Positions 34,506-45,011 of a DNA stretch of 64,000 nt are shown one piece after another. Numbering within the stretch: the first letter of the stretch is position 1; the number at the start of each line of letters is the position of its first letter. The stretch comes from Actinomadura viridilutea (GTDB taxonomy: Bacteria; Actinomycetota; Actinomycetes; Streptosporangiales; Streptosporangiaceae), in assembly GCA_003001795.1 (NCBI GenBank), contig PVNI01000002.1, positions 124,001-188,000 on the forward strand, written 5' to 3'. Under the pieces are notes generated by a model. The model saw only the letters and a program-made list of their open reading frames with translations, did no database searches and was not told the origin of the DNA. A program made the position numbers and the translations under genes.

Positions 34506-34531
34506 GTGCCGCAGGATAGACCCGGCTAGAC

Positions 34532-34551
34532 TAGACGCAACGTTGCGTCTA
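34532..34551. promoter_or_regulatory. TetR operator, perfect 20-bp palindrome
   Basis: TAGACGCAACGTTGCGTCTA, a perfect uninterrupted dyad between the divergent TetR and methyltransferase starts. It overlaps a -10-like TACTCT (34550-34555) for the methyltransferase, whose transcript would begin at its ATG. Confidence 0.8.
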
Positions 34552-34562
34552 CTCTGACGCGC

Positions 34563-35216
34563 ATGACGTACGCCAACACGCTCGCCGACCCGCGGGTCGC
34601 GCACGCTCTCGACCGGATGTTCGCGGCCGCCGACCGCGACAAGGAGGCCCTGGCCGCAGCCGATCTCGACGCCTTCGCCGCGATGACCGCGCACGAACGC
34701 GCCGACGCCGCCTCGGACGTCTACATGCCCGTCTCGGAGGCGGGAGGCAGGCTCCTCTACAGCCTGGTGCGCGCCGTCCGACCGAGCACCGTGGTGGAGT
34801 TCGGCACGTCGTTCGGCATCTCCACCCTGTTCCTGGCCGCCGCGGTGCGCGACAACGGCACCGGACGCGTCGTGACCACGGAGCTCAGCCCGGACAAGGC
34901 GGCCGCGGCGCGCCGCACCTTCGCCGAGACCGGCCTGGACGACGTGATCACTCTCTTGGAGGGGGACGCGCTGGAGACCCTGGCGGCCCTCGACGAACCC
35001 GCCGGGTTCGTCCTTCTCGACGGCTGGAAGGAGCTGTATCTGCCGGTGCTGCGGGTGCTGGAGCCGCGCCTGGCGCCCGGCACCCTCGTCGTCGGCGACG
35101 ACGTCACCATGCCCGACGTGGCGCCCTATCTGGAGTACGTCCGCGACCCCGCCAACGGGTACCACAGTGCGACGTTCCCCGTGGAGGACGGCATGGAGAT
35201 CAGCTGCCGTCTTTGA
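34563..35216 (+). CDS. SAM-dependent O-methyltransferase, class I
   Basis: 217 residues. The SAM-binding motif I is VVEFGTSFGISTLFLAA; later strands read VVTTELSPDKAAAARRTFAE and DEPAGFVLLDGWKELYLPVL, as in the catechol/caffeoyl-CoA O-methyltransferase (MT3) group. That group methylates a hydroxyl on an aromatic or small acceptor in a Mg2+-dependent way; the acceptor here is unknown. No RBS is visible and the start is probably leaderless. Regulated by the divergent TetR protein. Confidence 0.8.
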   Translation: MTYANTLADPRVAHALDRMFAAADRDKEALAAADLDAFAAMTAHERADAASDVYMPVSEAGGRLLYSLVRAVRPSTVVEFGTSFGISTLFLAAAVRDNGTGRVVTTELSPDKAAAARRTFAETGLDDVITLLEGDALETLAALDEPAGFVLLDGWKELYLPVLRVLEPRLAPGTLVVGDDVTMPDVAPYLEYVRDPANGYHSATFPVEDGMEISCRL

Positions 35217-35313
35217 CCGGTTCCGATGACACCGCCGCTTGCACCCCGAGTTGAGGTTTTCGAGGGGATGAACCCCCGACGATCAGGGGGAATGCCACCG
35301 AAAGTCCCAACCA

Positions 35314-35339
35314 GCACTTCAATGAGACGATTGAAGTGC
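35314..35339. promoter_or_regulatory. 10-bp-arm inverted repeat before a small ORF
   Basis: GCACTTCAAT (35314-35323) and ATTGAAGTGC (35330-35339), 6-bp spacer, perfect arms, 25 bp ahead of the GTG at 35365. It is in an AT-richer patch and could be an operator or a 5'-UTR hairpin. Binding protein unknown. Confidence 0.55.
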
Positions 35340-35364
35340 ACGAAAACGCAGAAAAGGGGTGCCG

Positions 35365-35565
35365 GTGAAATTCGTTCTCGAAGTCGATATGGGCGAGACC
35401 GCTTTCGACGGGAAGGCCGCCGAGGAGCTGGGGCGCATCCTGCGGTACTGGGGCGGGAACCTGAAGCACTACGCCCTGCAGCCCGGTGACGGGTGCGACA
35501 TCTACGACTCGGCGTACCGGACGGTCGGACGGTGGGAGATCGTCCAGGACGCGACAGAGAGGTGA
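35365..35565 (+). CDS. Small conserved-looking hypothetical protein
   Basis: 66 residues: VKFVLEVDMGETAFDGKAAE, then LGRILRYWGG and LQPGDGCDIYDSAYRTVGRW. GTG 35365 is used because AAGGGG lies 5-6 nt upstream. It resembles small actinobacterial proteins of unknown function with a KFVLEVDM-type start; I cannot name a family with certainty. No partner gene. The 10-bp-arm palindrome upstream suggests regulated expression. Confidence 0.6.
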   Translation: MKFVLEVDMGETAFDGKAAEELGRILRYWGGNLKHYALQPGDGCDIYDSAYRTVGRWEIVQDATER

Positions 35566-35620
35566 CGCGGTCCGCGTCGTCCCCCGGGTGCGCGTGCGCC
35601 CGGGGGACGACGCGGACGGG

Positions 35621-37051
35621 TCAGGCTTCGACTTCGGAGCGGTCGCCGCTCCAGAGGGTGTGGAACGAGCCCTCGCGGTCGACGCGCCGGTACGTGTGGG
35701 CGCCGAAGAAGTCGCGCTGCCCCTGGGTGAGGGCCGCGGGCAGACGCTCGGCGCGCAGCGAGTCGTAGTAGGCCAGCGCGCTGGAGAAGCCGGGCGCCGG
35801 GATGCCGAGCTGGGCGGCGGTGGCGACGACGCGGCGCCAGGCGTCCTGCGCGGCGCCGACGGCCTCGGCGAAGTGGTCGTCGGTCAGCAGCGTCGGGGTC
35901 CGCGGGTCGGCCTCGTAGGCGGCGCGGATGCGGTCCAGGAAGCGGGCGCGGATGATGCAGCCGCCGCGCCAGATCGTGGCCATCTTCGCGAGGTCGATGC
36001 CCCACCCGTACTCGGCGCTGGCCGCCTGGATCTGGTGGAAGCCCTGCGCGTAGGCGATCACCTTGGACGCGTAGAGGGCCTGTTCCACGTCGTCGGCGAA
36101 ACCGGACAGGTACCGCACGTCGTTCTGCGGGCCGGGCAGGTTGCGGGCGGCGCGCCGCAGCTCGGCGTGGCCCGACACCGACCGGGCGAACACCGCCTCG
36201 GCGATGCCCGACACCGGGATGCCGAGGTCGAGCGCGGTCTGCACGGTCCAGCGGCCGGTGCCCTTCTGCTCGGCCTGGTCCAGCACCACGTCGACGAACG
36301 GGCGGCCGGTGGCGGCGTCGGTGTGCGCGAGCACCTCGGCGGTGATCTCGATGAGGTACGACTCCAGCCGGCCGGTGTTCCAGGTCCGGAACACCTCGGC
36401 GATCTCCGCCGGGGACAGTCCGGCGGCGTGCCGCAGCAGGTCGTACGACTCGGCGATCAGCTGCATGTCGGCGTATTCGATGCCGTTGTGGACCATCTTG
36501 ACGAAGTGCCCGGCGCCGTCCGGTCCGACGTGGGTGCAGCACGGCGTGCCGTCGACCTTGGCGGCGATGTCCTCCAGCAGGGGACCGAGCGCCTCGTAGG
36601 ACTCCGCCGAGCCGCCCGGCATGATGCTCGGCCCGTGCAGGGCCCCCTCCTCCCCTCCGGAGATGCCGGTGCCGACGAAGTGCAGCCCGCGTTCGCGCAA
36701 CGCCGCCTCGCGGCGGCGGGTGTCGGCGAAGTGCGCGTTCCCCCCGTCGACGATCATGTCGCCGGGTTCCAGCAGCGGCGCGAACTCCTCGATCACCGCG
36801 TCGGTGGGCGCGCCCGCCTTCACCATGATCACCAGGCGGCGGGGGCGTTCCAGCGACGCCACGAACTCCTCGGGGGTCTCCGCGGGGATGAACGTCCCCT
36901 CGTCGCCGTATTCCTCGATCAGCGCCTTCGTGCGGGCAGCGGTGCGGTTGTGCACGGCCACCGGATGCCCGTGCCGGGCGAGGTTGCGGGCCAGGTTGCG
37001 GCCCATCACCGCCAGCCCGGTGACACCTATGCGCGCCTTGGTCATTGACAT
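35621..37051 (-). CDS. gnd: 6-phosphogluconate dehydrogenase, decarboxylating
   Basis: 476 residues, full family length. Converts 6-phosphogluconate to ribulose-5-phosphate with CO2 and NAD(P)H in the oxidative pentose phosphate pathway. N-terminal Rossmann motif [14 protein letters not shown]; substrate-site blocks [20 protein letters not shown] and [15 protein letters not shown], and the C-terminal [23 protein letters not shown] choice: ATG 37051 with GAGGAG upstream. It is divergent from the HAD-GH65 pair. Confidence 0.95.
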   Translation of the reverse strand: MSMTKARIGVTGLAVMGRNLARNLARHGHPVAVHNRTAARTKALIEEYGDEGTFIPAETPEEFVASLERPRRLVIMVKAGAPTDAVIEEFAPLLEPGDMIVDGGNAHFADTRRREAALRERGLHFVGTGISGGEEGALHGPSIMPGGSAESYEALGPLLEDIAAKVDGTPCCTHVGPDGAGHFVKMVHNGIEYADMQLIAESYDLLRHAAGLSPAEIAEVFRTWNTGRLESYLIEITAEVLAHTDAATGRPFVDVVLDQAEQKGTGRWTVQTALDLGIPVSGIAEAVFARSVSGHAELRRAARNLPGPQNDVRYLSGFADDVEQALYASKVIAYAQGFHQIQAASAEYGWGIDLAKMATIWRGGCIIRARFLDRIRAAYEADPRTPTLLTDDHFAEAVGAAQDAWRRVVATAAQLGIPAPGFSSALAYYDSLRAERLPAALTQGQRDFFGAHTYRRVDREGSFHTLWSGDRSEVEA

Positions 37052-37192
37052 GTCTCCTCTTCGTTCAGGCCCCTTGCCCGTTGTACGCGGGCAGAGTCGC
37101 CCTTGTTCGGTGAACCCGGCGGCCGCATGTCCTTGTTCCAATCAGGGAACGGGACGCATCGTAGAGATCGCGGAAGTCGCGAGGGGGGAACC

Positions 37193-37939
37193 ATGCTGGG
37201 ACTGCCGCAATCGGTCGCCGCCTGCCTGTTCGACCTGGACGGCGTACTTACCCATACCGCCGCGGTGCACGCCGCCGCGTGGAAGCAGATGTTCGACGCG
37301 TATCTGAAGGCGCGGTCGGCGGCCACCGGAGAGCCGTTCGTCCCGTTCGACGACGGCGACTACGCCAAGTACGTCGACGGCAAGCGCCGCGAGGACGGCA
37401 CCCGCTCCTTCCTCGCCTCGCGCGGCATCACGCTGCCCGAGGGCAGACCCGACGACCCGCCCGACGCCGAGACCGTCCGGGGCCTGGGCAACCGCAAGAA
37501 CGCGCTGGTCCTCAAGCTCCTCGAGGAGAAGGGCGTCGAGGTCTTCGAGGGGTCGGTGCGGTACGTGCGCGCCGCCCGCGACGCCGGGCTGCGCACAGCG
37601 GTGGTGTCGTCCAGTGCCAACACGGTGCACGTGCTGCGCGCCGCGGGCATCACCGACCTGTTCGACGCGCGCGTCGACGGCGTGACCGCGCAGGAGCGCG
37701 ACCTGCCCGGCAAGCCCGCGCCCGACATGTTCCTCGCGGGGGCCGAGGCGGTCGGGGTTCCGGCGTCGCGGGCGGCGGTGTTCGAGGACGCGCTCGCCGG
37801 CGTCGAGGCGGGCCGCGCGGGGGGCTTCGCCTACGTCGTGGGCGTCGACCGGGTCGGCGGCGATCATCGGGGGGCGTTGGCGCGGCACGGCGCCGACGTC
37901 GTGGTCGGGGATCTATCCGAACTTCTGGAGGACAAGTGA
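37193..37939 (+). CDS. HAD-family beta-phosphoglucomutase-like enzyme
   Basis: 248 residues. HAD motif I FDLDGVLT places the nucleophile at D14 and acid/base at D16; VVSSSANT is motif [16 protein letters not shown] carries the motif III lysine, and [11 protein letters not shown] is motif IV. Fused or paired to a GH65 phosphorylase, such proteins interconvert beta-glucose-1-phosphate and glucose-6-phosphate. ATG with GAGGGGGG upstream. Its stop overlaps the GH65 GTG (GTGA), so the two are cotranslated. Confidence 0.88.
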   Translation: MLGLPQSVAACLFDLDGVLTHTAAVHAAAWKQMFDAYLKARSAATGEPFVPFDDGDYAKYVDGKRREDGTRSFLASRGITLPEGRPDDPPDAETVRGLGNRKNALVLKLLEEKGVEVFEGSVRYVRAARDAGLRTAVVSSSANTVHVLRAAGITDLFDARVDGVTAQERDLPGKPAPDMFLAGAEAVGVPASRAAVFEDALAGVEAGRAGGFAYVVGVDRVGGDHRGALARHGADVVVGDLSELLEDK

Positions 37940-40383
37940 GCGATGGGCGCGGGGGCCGCCACACCGCCGCGGTGGATCCGCCGGTGTTCACGGTCGAACC
38001 GTGGTGCGTGCGCGAACCGGAGCTGCGGCTGGACCGCCTGGCGCAGAGCGAGTCGGTGTTCGCGCTGTCGAACGGGCACGTGGGACTGCGCGGCAATCTG
38101 GACGAGGGCGACCCGCACGGGCTGCCCGGCAGCTATCTGAACTCGTTCTACGAGCTGCGGCCGCTGCCGCACGCCGAGGCCGGATACGGCTACCCCGAGT
38201 CGGGGCAGACCGTGATCAACGTGACCAACGGCAAGCTGATCCGCCTGCTGGTGGACGACGAGCCGTTCGACGTGCGGTACGGGCGGCTCGACTTCCACGA
38301 GCGCGTCCTGGACATGCGGGCGGGCACGCTCACCCGCCAGGTGGAGTGGACCTCCCCCGCGGGGCGCTCGGTGCGCATCACCTCGGTGCGGCTGGTGTCG
38401 CTGACGCAGCGCGCCATCGCCGCGATCTGCTACGACGTCGAGCCGGTCGACGGCTCGGTGCGCGTGGTGGCGCAGTCGGAGCTGGTGGCCAACGAGTCGC
38501 TGCCCGATCTCGGCCGCGACCCGCGCACCGCCGCGGTGCTGGAGTCCCCGCTGGTCAGCGAGGAGCACACCACCAACCACACCAAGGCGGTCATGGTGCA
38601 CCGCACCCGGCACAGCGGGCTGCGGATGGCCGCGGCGATGGACCACCAGATCGAGGGTCCCGAGCACATGGCGACCGACATCGAGAGCTTCCCGGACGTC
38701 GCCCGGCTCACCGTGGCCACGCGGCTGGAGCCGGGGCAGCGGCTGCGGATCGTCAAATACCTGGCCTACGGGTGGTCCAGCCGGCGGACCCGTCCCGCGC
38801 TGCACGACCAGGTGGTGGGCGCGCTGGCCGCGGCCAAGCACACCGGCTGGAGCGGCCTGCTGGACGAGCAGCGCGCCTACCTGGACGACTTCTGGTGCGG
38901 CGCGGACGTCGAGGTGGACGGCGACGCCGAGGTGCAGCAGGCGGTCCGGTTCGGGCTGTTCCACATCCTGCAGGCGGGCGCGCGCGCCGAACGGCGGATG
39001 ATCCCCGCCAAGGGTCTGACCGGTCCCGGGTACGACGGGCACACCTTCTGGGACACCGAGACGTTCGTGCTCCCCGTGCTGACCTACACGCACCCGCCGG
39101 CGGCGGCGGACGCGCTGCGGTGGCGGCACATGACGCTGGGGCTGGCCCGCGAACGCGCCGACCAGCTGGGCCTGGCGGGCGCGGCGTTCCCGTGGCGGAC
39201 GATCCGCGGGCAGGAGTGCTCGGGCTACTGGCCGGCGGGCACCGCCGCGTTCCACATCAACGCCGACATCGCCGACGCGGTCGTCCGGTACGTGGACGCC
39301 ACCGGCGACGAGGAGTTCGAACGCGAGGTCGGCCTGGAGCTGCTGGTGGAGACCGCCCGGCTGTGGCGCAGCCTGGGCCACCACGACGTGGAGGGCGTGT
39401 TCCGCATCGACGGCGTGACCGGCCCGGACGAGTACAGCGCGATCGTCGACAACAACGTCTACACCAACCTGATGGCGCAGCGGAACCTGCGCGAGGCCGC
39501 GGCGATGGCCATGCGCCACCCGGACCTGGCCGAACGGCTCGGCGTCAGCACCGAGGAGGCGGCGTCGTGGCGGGACGCGGCCGCGGCGATGATGATCCCC
39601 TACGACGAGCGGCTGGGGGTGCACCCGCAGAGCGAGGGGTTCACCAACCACGCGCGCTGGGACTTCGCGGCCACCAAGCCCGACCACTACCCGCTGCTGC
39701 TCAACTACCCCTACTTCGACCTGTACCGCAAGCAGGTCGTCAAGCAGGCCGACCTGGTGCTGGCCATGCACCTGTGCGGGGAGGCGTTCACCTACGAGCA
39801 GAAGGTGCGCAACTTCCACTACTACGAGGCGCTGACGGTGCGGGACTCGTCGCTGTCCGCGCAGACCCAGGCGGTGATCGCCGCCGAGGTGGGGCAGCTG
39901 GACCTGGCGCACGACTACCTGGGCGAGACCGCGCTGATGGACCTGCACGACCTGGCCCGCAACACCCGCGACGGCCTGCACATCGCCTCGATGGCCGGGG
40001 CGTGGAGCGGCCTGGTCGCCGGGTTCGGCGGGATGCGCGCGTCCAAGGGCGTGCTGCGGTTCGCGCCGCGCCTGCCCGGAGGGATCAGCCGGCTGGCGTT
40101 CCGCATGCGCTACCGGGGCAACCGGCTGAAGGTCACCGTGACCGGGGAGTCGGCCTGCTACGAGCTGCTGGACGGCCCGGGCCTGCGGCTGTACCACTAC
40201 GACCAGGAGTTCGAGCTCGCCGACAAGCCGGTGGAGCTGGACGTCCCGCACGTGCCGAGCAGCCCGCGGCCCAGCCAGCCGGTCGGGCGCGAGCCGGCGC
40301 CGCGCCGCGTCGACCCGCACGGCCGCGACCGCGCCCCGCGCGGCTCGCAGCCGAACCGCGGCGCGCTGTCCCGCAGCCGCTGA
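37936..40383 (+). CDS. Glycoside hydrolase family 65 phosphorylase
   Basis: 815 residues. Phosphorolysis of an alpha-linked disaccharide (trehalose, maltose or kojibiose in known enzymes) to beta-glucose-1-phosphate and glucose. Catalytic-domain blocks: [28 protein letters not shown], and the general acid E499 in [20 protein letters not shown]-terminal beta-sandwich at about 1-270. The last about 40 residues are a Pro/Arg-rich tail ([20 protein letters not shown]). Which disaccharide is used cannot be read from the sequence. Preceded by its mutase partner. Confidence 0.88.
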   Translation: MSDGRGGRHTAAVDPPVFTVEPWCVREPELRLDRLAQSESVFALSNGHVGLRGNLDEGDPHGLPGSYLNSFYELRPLPHAEAGYGYPESGQTVINVTNGKLIRLLVDDEPFDVRYGRLDFHERVLDMRAGTLTRQVEWTSPAGRSVRITSVRLVSLTQRAIAAICYDVEPVDGSVRVVAQSELVANESLPDLGRDPRTAAVLESPLVSEEHTTNHTKAVMVHRTRHSGLRMAAAMDHQIEGPEHMATDIESFPDVARLTVATRLEPGQRLRIVKYLAYGWSSRRTRPALHDQVVGALAAAKHTGWSGLLDEQRAYLDDFWCGADVEVDGDAEVQQAVRFGLFHILQAGARAERRMIPAKGLTGPGYDGHTFWDTETFVLPVLTYTHPPAAADALRWRHMTLGLARERADQLGLAGAAFPWRTIRGQECSGYWPAGTAAFHINADIADAVVRYVDATGDEEFEREVGLELLVETARLWRSLGHHDVEGVFRIDGVTGPDEYSAIVDNNVYTNLMAQRNLREAAAMAMRHPDLAERLGVSTEEAASWRDAAAAMMIPYDERLGVHPQSEGFTNHARWDFAATKPDHYPLLLNYPYFDLYRKQVVKQADLVLAMHLCGEAFTYEQKVRNFHYYEALTVRDSSLSAQTQAVIAAEVGQLDLAHDYLGETALMDLHDLARNTRDGLHIASMAGAWSGLVAGFGGMRASKGVLRFAPRLPGGISRLAFRMRYRGNRLKVTVTGESACYELLDGPGLRLYHYDQEFELADKPVELDVPHVPSSPRPSQPVGREPAPRRVDPHGRDRAPRGSQPNRGALSRSR

Positions 40384-40446
40384 GGCGCGCGGGGCCTCGC
40401 TTCCCTTCGGCTCTTGCCGTCCGCTCCCGCCTCTTCGCGGTCGCCG

Positions 40447-40986
40447 TCAGCAGTCGGGGCCGCAGGGCGCGGGAGCGTCGGGGGTCTCGGCGTCCTCGCC
40501 GCGCGCGGGCCGGCGGCGGGGGCGCTCCCCGGGGCGGACGAGCAGGCGGCGGGGGCCCGGGCCCTCGTCGCCGAGCCGGTCGTAGGGGTTGGCCAGCGCG
40601 CACTTGTTGATCGACAGGCAGCCGCAGCCGATGCAGTCGGTGAGGTCGTCGCGCAGGCGCTCCAGCTGCGCGATGCGCTCGTCGAGGTCGGCGCGCCACA
40701 GCTCCGACAGCCGCGCCCAGTCCTCCACCGTGGGGGTGCGGCCCTCGGGCAGCGTGGCCAGCGCCTTCTTGATCTCGCTGAGCGGGATGCCGACCCGCTG
40801 GGAGACCTTGATGAAGGCGACCCGGCGCAGGGTGTCGCGGGTGAAGCGGCGCTGGTTGCCCGCGGTGCGGCGGCTGCTGATCAGCCCTTTCGACTCGTAG
40901 AAGTGCAGCGCCGACACCGACACGCCGCTGCGCTCGGCGAGCTGGCCGACGGTGAGCTCGTGCACCCTGTGCTCCAGGCGCGTCAT
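40447..40986 (-). CDS. soxR: Redox-sensing activator SoxR (MerR family)
   Basis: 179 residues. MerR-type winged HTH at about 11-40 ([20 protein letters not shown]), then the dimerisation helix and the [2Fe-2S] cluster ligands C118, C121, C123 and C129 (CX2CXCX5[13 protein letters not shown]). The cluster senses redox-active compounds such as quinone-type antibiotics in actinomycetes (family knowledge). A SoxR box lies 17 bp upstream. The C-terminal tail (about 50 residues) is longer than in E. coli and ends in APCGPDC. Confidence 0.92.
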   Translation of the reverse strand: MTRLEHRVHELTVGQLAERSGVSVSALHFYESKGLISSRRTAGNQRRFTRDTLRRVAFIKVSQRVGIPLSEIKKALATLPEGRTPTVEDWARLSELWRADLDERIAQLERLRDDLTDCIGCGCLSINKCALANPYDRLGDEGPGPRRLLVRPGERPRRRPARGEDAETPDAPAPCGPDC

Positions 40987-41003
40987 GCCACGATCTTAGA
41001 TGA

Positions 41004-41021
41004 CCTCAAGATTGGTTGAGC
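41004..41021. promoter_or_regulatory. SoxR box
   Basis: CCTCAAGATTGGTTGAGC, 18 bp, close to the SoxR consensus CCTCAAGTTAACTTGAGG. It lies directly upstream of soxR, so autoregulation is expected; no other SoxR target is adjacent. Confidence 0.8.
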
Positions 41022-41118
41022 TCCGTCGCGACCGCGTCGCCCGCCGGACGTCGCTCATTGGACACTGTCGACGCCGCGGAGCGCACGAAGGGCGGACGCG
41101 AGCGGTTCGCGCGGGCCG

Positions 41119-41703
41119 CTACGAGTGGGTGGCGGACGCGCCGCCGGGCCGCATGCCCGGTTCGGCCAGTTCGCGGGCCAGGCGGCGCAGCCGCAGCGCG
41201 GCGCCGACCATCGCGGCGCCGAACAGGATGGAGAAGAACCCGATCAGCCAGACGACGGCGAGGGCCCCGGACACCGGCCACACGAGCAGCAGCACCCCGA
41301 ACAGCACCGACACGGCCCCGGTGAGCACGTACAGCCACTCGCCGCGGATCACCCGGCGCAGCCGCACCGCCGTGACGATCTCCAGCACTCCGGTGACCAG
41401 CGCCCACACCGCGATCAGCATGAGCAGCGCCAACCCGGTGATCCCGGGCCAGAGCAGGGCGACGATCCCCAGCACGATGCCGCAGGCGCCGGTCAGCCCC
41501 AGCCACGCCCGCGACTCGCCGGGCACGCCCCGCACCGCCGCGACCACGGCCGCCGCGCCGTCCACCAGCGCGTACGCGCCGAACAGCAGCACCAGGGCGA
41601 GCACGGTGATGCCGGGCCAGACCCAGGCCGCCACGCCGAACAGGATGGCGACGGCGCCGCGCAGCGCCAGCGTCCACCAGCCGCGGGCCAGCAGGTCGTC
41701 CAT
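41119..41703 (-). CDS. HdeD-family acid-resistance-like membrane protein
   Basis: 194 residues, six predicted transmembrane helices in pairs, each beginning with an ALRGAVAILFGVAAWVWPGI-type repeat (also GIVLGIVALLWPGITGLAL and SVLFGVLLLVWPVSGALAVV), the pattern of the DUF308/HdeD family. In E. coli HdeD is tied to acid resistance; the role in actinomycetes is unknown. ATG 41703 follows GGGGGAGCGCCC. Hydrophilic C-terminal tail. Confidence 0.8.
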   Translation of the reverse strand: MDDLLARGWWTLALRGAVAILFGVAAWVWPGITVLALVLLFGAYALVDGAAAVVAAVRGVPGESRAWLGLTGACGIVLGIVALLWPGITGLALLMLIAVWALVTGVLEIVTAVRLRRVIRGEWLYVLTGAVSVLFGVLLLVWPVSGALAVVWLIGFFSILFGAAMVGAALRLRRLARELAEPGMRPGGASATHS

Positions 41704-41794
41704 GGGCGCTCCCCCGGGAAAAGTGGGCCTGACCTCTCCTCTCGCCGGTGATGCGGCGCAATATGCCCACAGGGGATGCAAAGAGAGCAAAAGA

Positions 41795-41828
41795 CCGTGA
41801 GGCCGCACCCGAAAGGGCGGTCTCACGG
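41795..41828 (-). terminator. Intrinsic terminator with U-tract, pckG side
   Basis: On the minus strand CCGTGAG-A-CCGC pairs with GCGG-C-CTCACGG (one A.C mismatch), followed by TCTTTTG. It is the second hairpin behind pckG and the only one here with a clear T-run. Confidence 0.7.
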
Positions 41829-41835
41829 CCGCATG

Positions 41836-41868
41836 CGCAGGGCCGCCGCGGAGAGCGGCGGCCCTGCG
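41836..41868 (-). terminator. 14-bp perfect hairpin downstream of pckG
   Basis: CGCAGGGCCGCCGC (41836-41849) with GCGGCGGCCCTGCG (41855-41868), 5-nt loop. It lies 38 nt past the pckG stop, before the U-tract terminator. Tandem terminators fit a highly expressed gene. Confidence 0.7.
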
Positions 41869-41906
41869 GTGTCAGTCGCCGGGCGGTGTCACCCGCCGCG
41901 CCGGTG

Positions 41907-43727
41907 TCACTCGCCGAGGCGGTGCATCAGGGCGTGGTACTCGTCCCACAGCTCCTTGGGCAGGCGGTCGCCGAAGGTCTTGAAGAACTCGGGGACCAGC
42001 GCCGCCTCGCGCTTCCACTCCTCGACGTCGACGCTGAGCAGGGTGTCCAGGTCGGCGTCGTCGATGTCCAGGCCGTCGGTGTCGAGCGACTCGCGGGTCG
42101 GCAGGTGGCCGATCGGGGTCTTGACCGCGTCGGCGCGGCCGTTGAGCCGGTCGACGATCCACTTGAGCACCCGGCTGTTCTCGCCGAAGCCCGGCCAGAT
42201 GAACGTGCCGTCGGCGTTCTTGCGGAACCAGTTGACGTAGTAGATCCGCGGCAGCTTCTCCGGCTCGGTGGACCGGCCGATCTTCAGCCAGTGGGCGAAG
42301 TAGTCGCCCATGTTGTAGCCGCAGAACGGCAGCATGGCGAACGGGTCGCGGCGCAGCTCGCCGACCTTGCCCTCGGCCGCGGCGGTCTTCTCCGACGCCA
42401 CGTTGGCGCCGAGGAACACCCCGTGCTGCCAGTCGAACGACTCGGTGACCAGCGGCACGGCGGTGGCGCGGCGGCCGCCGAACAGGATCGCCGAGATCGG
42501 CACGCCCTTGGGGTCCTGCCACTCCGGCGCGATGATCGGGCACTGCCCGGCCGGGGTGGTGAAGCGGGCGTTGGGGTGGGCCGCCGGCGTGTCGGAGTCC
42601 GGCGTCCAGTCGTTGCCCCGCCAGTCGATCAGGTGCGCGGGCGGCTCCTCGGTGAGGCCCTCCCACCACACGTCGCCGTCGTCGGTGAGCGCGACGTTGG
42701 TGAAGATGCTGTTGCCCCACAGGGTCTTGACGGCGTTGGCGTTGGTGGCCTCGCCGGTGCCGGGGGCGACGCCGAAGAACCCGGCCTCGGGGTTGATCGC
42801 GTACAGCCGGCCGTCCTCGCCGAAGCGCATCCAGGCGATGTCGTCGCCGATCGTCTCGACCTTCCAGCCCGGGATGGTCGGCTGCAGCATCGCCAGGTTG
42901 GTCTTGCCGCAGGCCGACGGGAACGCGGCGGCGACGTAGCGGACCTCGCCGTCCGGCGGGGTCAGCTTGAGGATCAGCATGTGCTCGGCCAGCCAGCCCT
43001 CGTCGCGGGCCATGGTCGAGGCGATGCGCAGCGCGTAGCACTTCTTGCCCAGCAGCGCGTTGCCGCCGTAGCCGGACCCGTAGGACCAGATCTCCCGGGT
43101 CTCGGGGAAGTGCGAGATGTACTTGGTGCTGTTGCACGGCCACGGGACGTCCTTCTGGCCGGGCTCCAGCGGCGCCCCCACCGAGTGGACGCACTTGACG
43201 AACGAGCCGCGCTCCTCGATCAGCCGCAGCGCGTCGGTGCCCATCCGCGTCATGATCCGCATCGACACCGCCACGTACGGCGAGTCCGTGATCTCCACGC
43301 CGAGCTGGGAGATGTTGCCGCCGAGCGGGCCCATGCAGAACGGCACCACGTACATGGTGCGTCCGCGCATGCACCCGGCGAACAGCTCGCGGAAGGTGGC
43401 GCGCATCTCGTCCGGCGCGATCCAGTTGTTGGTGGGGCCGGCGTCCTCCTTCTTTTCCGAGCAGATGAAGGTGCGGTCCTCGACGCGGGCCACGTCCGTG
43501 GGATCGGAGGCGGCGTAGAAGCTGTTGGGACGCTTCTCGGGATTGAGCCGTTTGAAGGTTCCCTGCTCGACGAGAAGGTCGGTCAGGCGCTCCCATTCCG
43601 CGTCCGAGCCGTCGCACCATTCGATCCGGTCGGGACGGGTGAGCTCGGCGATCCCGCGCACCCAGTCAATCAGCTCGCGGTGACTGGTCGGGGCCTGGTC
43701 CAAGGACGCGGTGACCTGGTGGGACAC
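41907..43727 (-). CDS. pckG: Phosphoenolpyruvate carboxykinase (GTP)
   Basis: 606 residues, GTG start with GAAGGAG upstream. Decarboxylates and phosphorylates oxaloacetate to phosphoenolpyruvate using GTP, the first step of gluconeogenesis. P-loop [16 protein letters not shown]-type blocks [15 protein letters not shown] and [20 protein letters not shown], and [12 protein letters not shown]. The cysteine in SACGKTN is the hyper-reactive one of the family. It stands alone, bounded by tandem terminators. Confidence 0.95.
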   Translation of the reverse strand: MSHQVTASLDQAPTSHRELIDWVRGIAELTRPDRIEWCDGSDAEWERLTDLLVEQGTFKRLNPEKRPNSFYAASDPTDVARVEDRTFICSEKKEDAGPTNNWIAPDEMRATFRELFAGCMRGRTMYVVPFCMGPLGGNISQLGVEITDSPYVAVSMRIMTRMGTDALRLIEERGSFVKCVHSVGAPLEPGQKDVPWPCNSTKYISHFPETREIWSYGSGYGGNALLGKKCYALRIASTMARDEGWLAEHMLILKLTPPDGEVRYVAAAFPSACGKTNLAMLQPTIPGWKVETIGDDIAWMRFGEDGRLYAINPEAGFFGVAPGTGEATNANAVKTLWGNSIFTNVALTDDGDVWWEGLTEEPPAHLIDWRGNDWTPDSDTPAAHPNARFTTPAGQCPIIAPEWQDPKGVPISAILFGGRRATAVPLVTESFDWQHGVFLGANVASEKTAAAEGKVGELRRDPFAMLPFCGYNMGDYFAHWLKIGRSTEPEKLPRIYYVNWFRKNADGTFIWPGFGENSRVLKWIVDRLNGRADAVKTPIGHLPTRESLDTDGLDIDDADLDTLLSVDVEEWKREAALVPEFFKTFGDRLPKELWDEYHALMHRLGE

Positions 43728-43904
43728 GGGCTACTCCTTCAGCAGTTCGCAGGATCTCTGCATCATGAACAAACCCGCCAGTTTTTTCCATTTGGTCTGG
43801 ACCACTTGCCGCGGGTCATTGGGGGCAGACCTACCCATTTGTGACTGATATCACCAGCCGACCGCAAGGGAAAGCGCTTGCAGAGCGCCGTTGCGGCGGA
43901 GAGT

Positions 43905-45011
43905 TCAGGCCGGGTAAACGCGCGTTTCGGTAGCCTTCAAGGCCGCCCAAACCCTGGCGCCCGGGGTCAATTCGAGTTCCGCGACCGCGGCGGGCGTCAC
44001 GTCGGCGGCCGCGGACAGCGGCGGCCCCTGCAGACGGACACGGACGCGGTCCCCGTGCCGCTCCACGGCCGCGACCCGGGCGCGCCACACGTTGCGAGGG
44101 CTGCCCTCGGGCCGCGACCGGTACAGCGCGACCGCCGTCGGCTCAAAAGCCAGGAAAACTTCTCCCAGGACATGGTCAACCGTGTCCAGCTCCATTCTGG
44201 CGCCGCCCTCGCCCTCGACCCGCACCGTGCGGCCGTCGGCCTGGCCCCGGTAGAGGTTGAGGCCCACCAGGCGCGCCACGTACTCGGTGCGGGGCTGCCG
44301 GGCGACGTCGGCGGGCCGTCCCCGCTGCACCGGCCGCCCGCCCTCCAGCACCACGAGCCGGTCGGCCAGCACCATGGCGTCCAGCGGGTCATGGGTGACC
44401 AGCACGGCGGCCCCGTCGAACCCCGCCAGGCGCCGCCGCAGCCCGGACCGGATCTCCAGCCGAGTGTGCGCGTCCAGGGCCGACAACGGCTCGTCCAGCA
44501 GCAGCAGGCGCGGCCGCACGGCCAGGGCGCGCGCCAACGCCACCCGCTGGGCCTGCCCGCCCGACAAGGCGCGCGGACGCGCGGACGCGTACTCGGCCAG
44601 GCCGACCCTTTCCAGCCACTCGGCCGCGATACGGCGGGTCTCGCGTTTGCGCACGCCCTGGCAGCGCAGGCCGAACGCGACGTTCTCCAACGCGCTCAGA
44701 TGAGGGAACAGCAGGTAGTCCTGGAAGACCATGCCGATGCCGCGCCGCTCCGGGGGCAGGCGATGCAGGTCCCTGCCGTCCACTCGGATGTACCCGTCCG
44801 CCAACGGGACGAGCCCGGCCAGCGCGCGCAGCGCGGTGCTCTTGCCCGCCCCGTTGGGGCCCAGCAGGGCGACGACCTCGCCGGGCGCGGCCGTCAGCTC
44901 CAGATCCAGTGCGAAATCTCCGCGCCGCACCAGCAGCCGCGCCTCGAGCCCGCCGCGGCCGGCGGCCCGCTCCTCCCGCCCCGTCGTCATCGGGGTGTCA
45001 GGGCGGCTCAC
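43905..45011 (-). CDS. modC: Molybdate ABC transporter ATP-binding protein ModC
   Basis: 368 residues from GTG 45011, which overlaps the modB stop (GTGA); ATG 44990 is an alternative. Walker A ALLGPNGAGKST, signature LSGGQAQRVALA, Walker B LLLLDEPLSALDA, H-loop VLVTHDPLDA. The C-terminal about 140 residues carry a TOBE-like segment (VRVRLQGPPLSAAADVTPAA). Energises molybdate import with ModA and ModB. Last gene of modABC. Confidence 0.9.
   Translation of the reverse strand: MSRPDTPMTTGREERAAGRGGLEARLLVRRGDFALDLELTAAPGEVVALLGPNGAGKSTALRALAGLVPLADGYIRVDGRDLHRLPPERRGIGMVFQDYLLFPHLSALENVAFGLRCQGVRKRETRRIAAEWLERVGLAEYASARPRALSGGQAQRVALARALAVRPRLLLLDEPLSALDAHTRLEIRSGLRRRLAGFDGAAVLVTHDPLDAMVLADRLVVLEGGRPVQRGRPADVARQPRTEYVARLVGLNLYRGQADGRTVRVEGEGGARMELDTVDHVLGEVFLAFEPTAVALYRSRPEGSPRNVWRARVAAVERHGDRVRVRLQGPPLSAAADVTPAAVAELELTPGARVWAALKATETRVYPA

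Noticed and set aside
17063..35216. Secondary-metabolite cluster (oxidase, TetR, exporter, O-methyltransferase)
   Set aside because: The genes are scattered among unrelated housekeeping genes, with no core synthase.
37864..40320. 818-codon minus-strand open frame
   Set aside because: Shadow of the GH65 gene.
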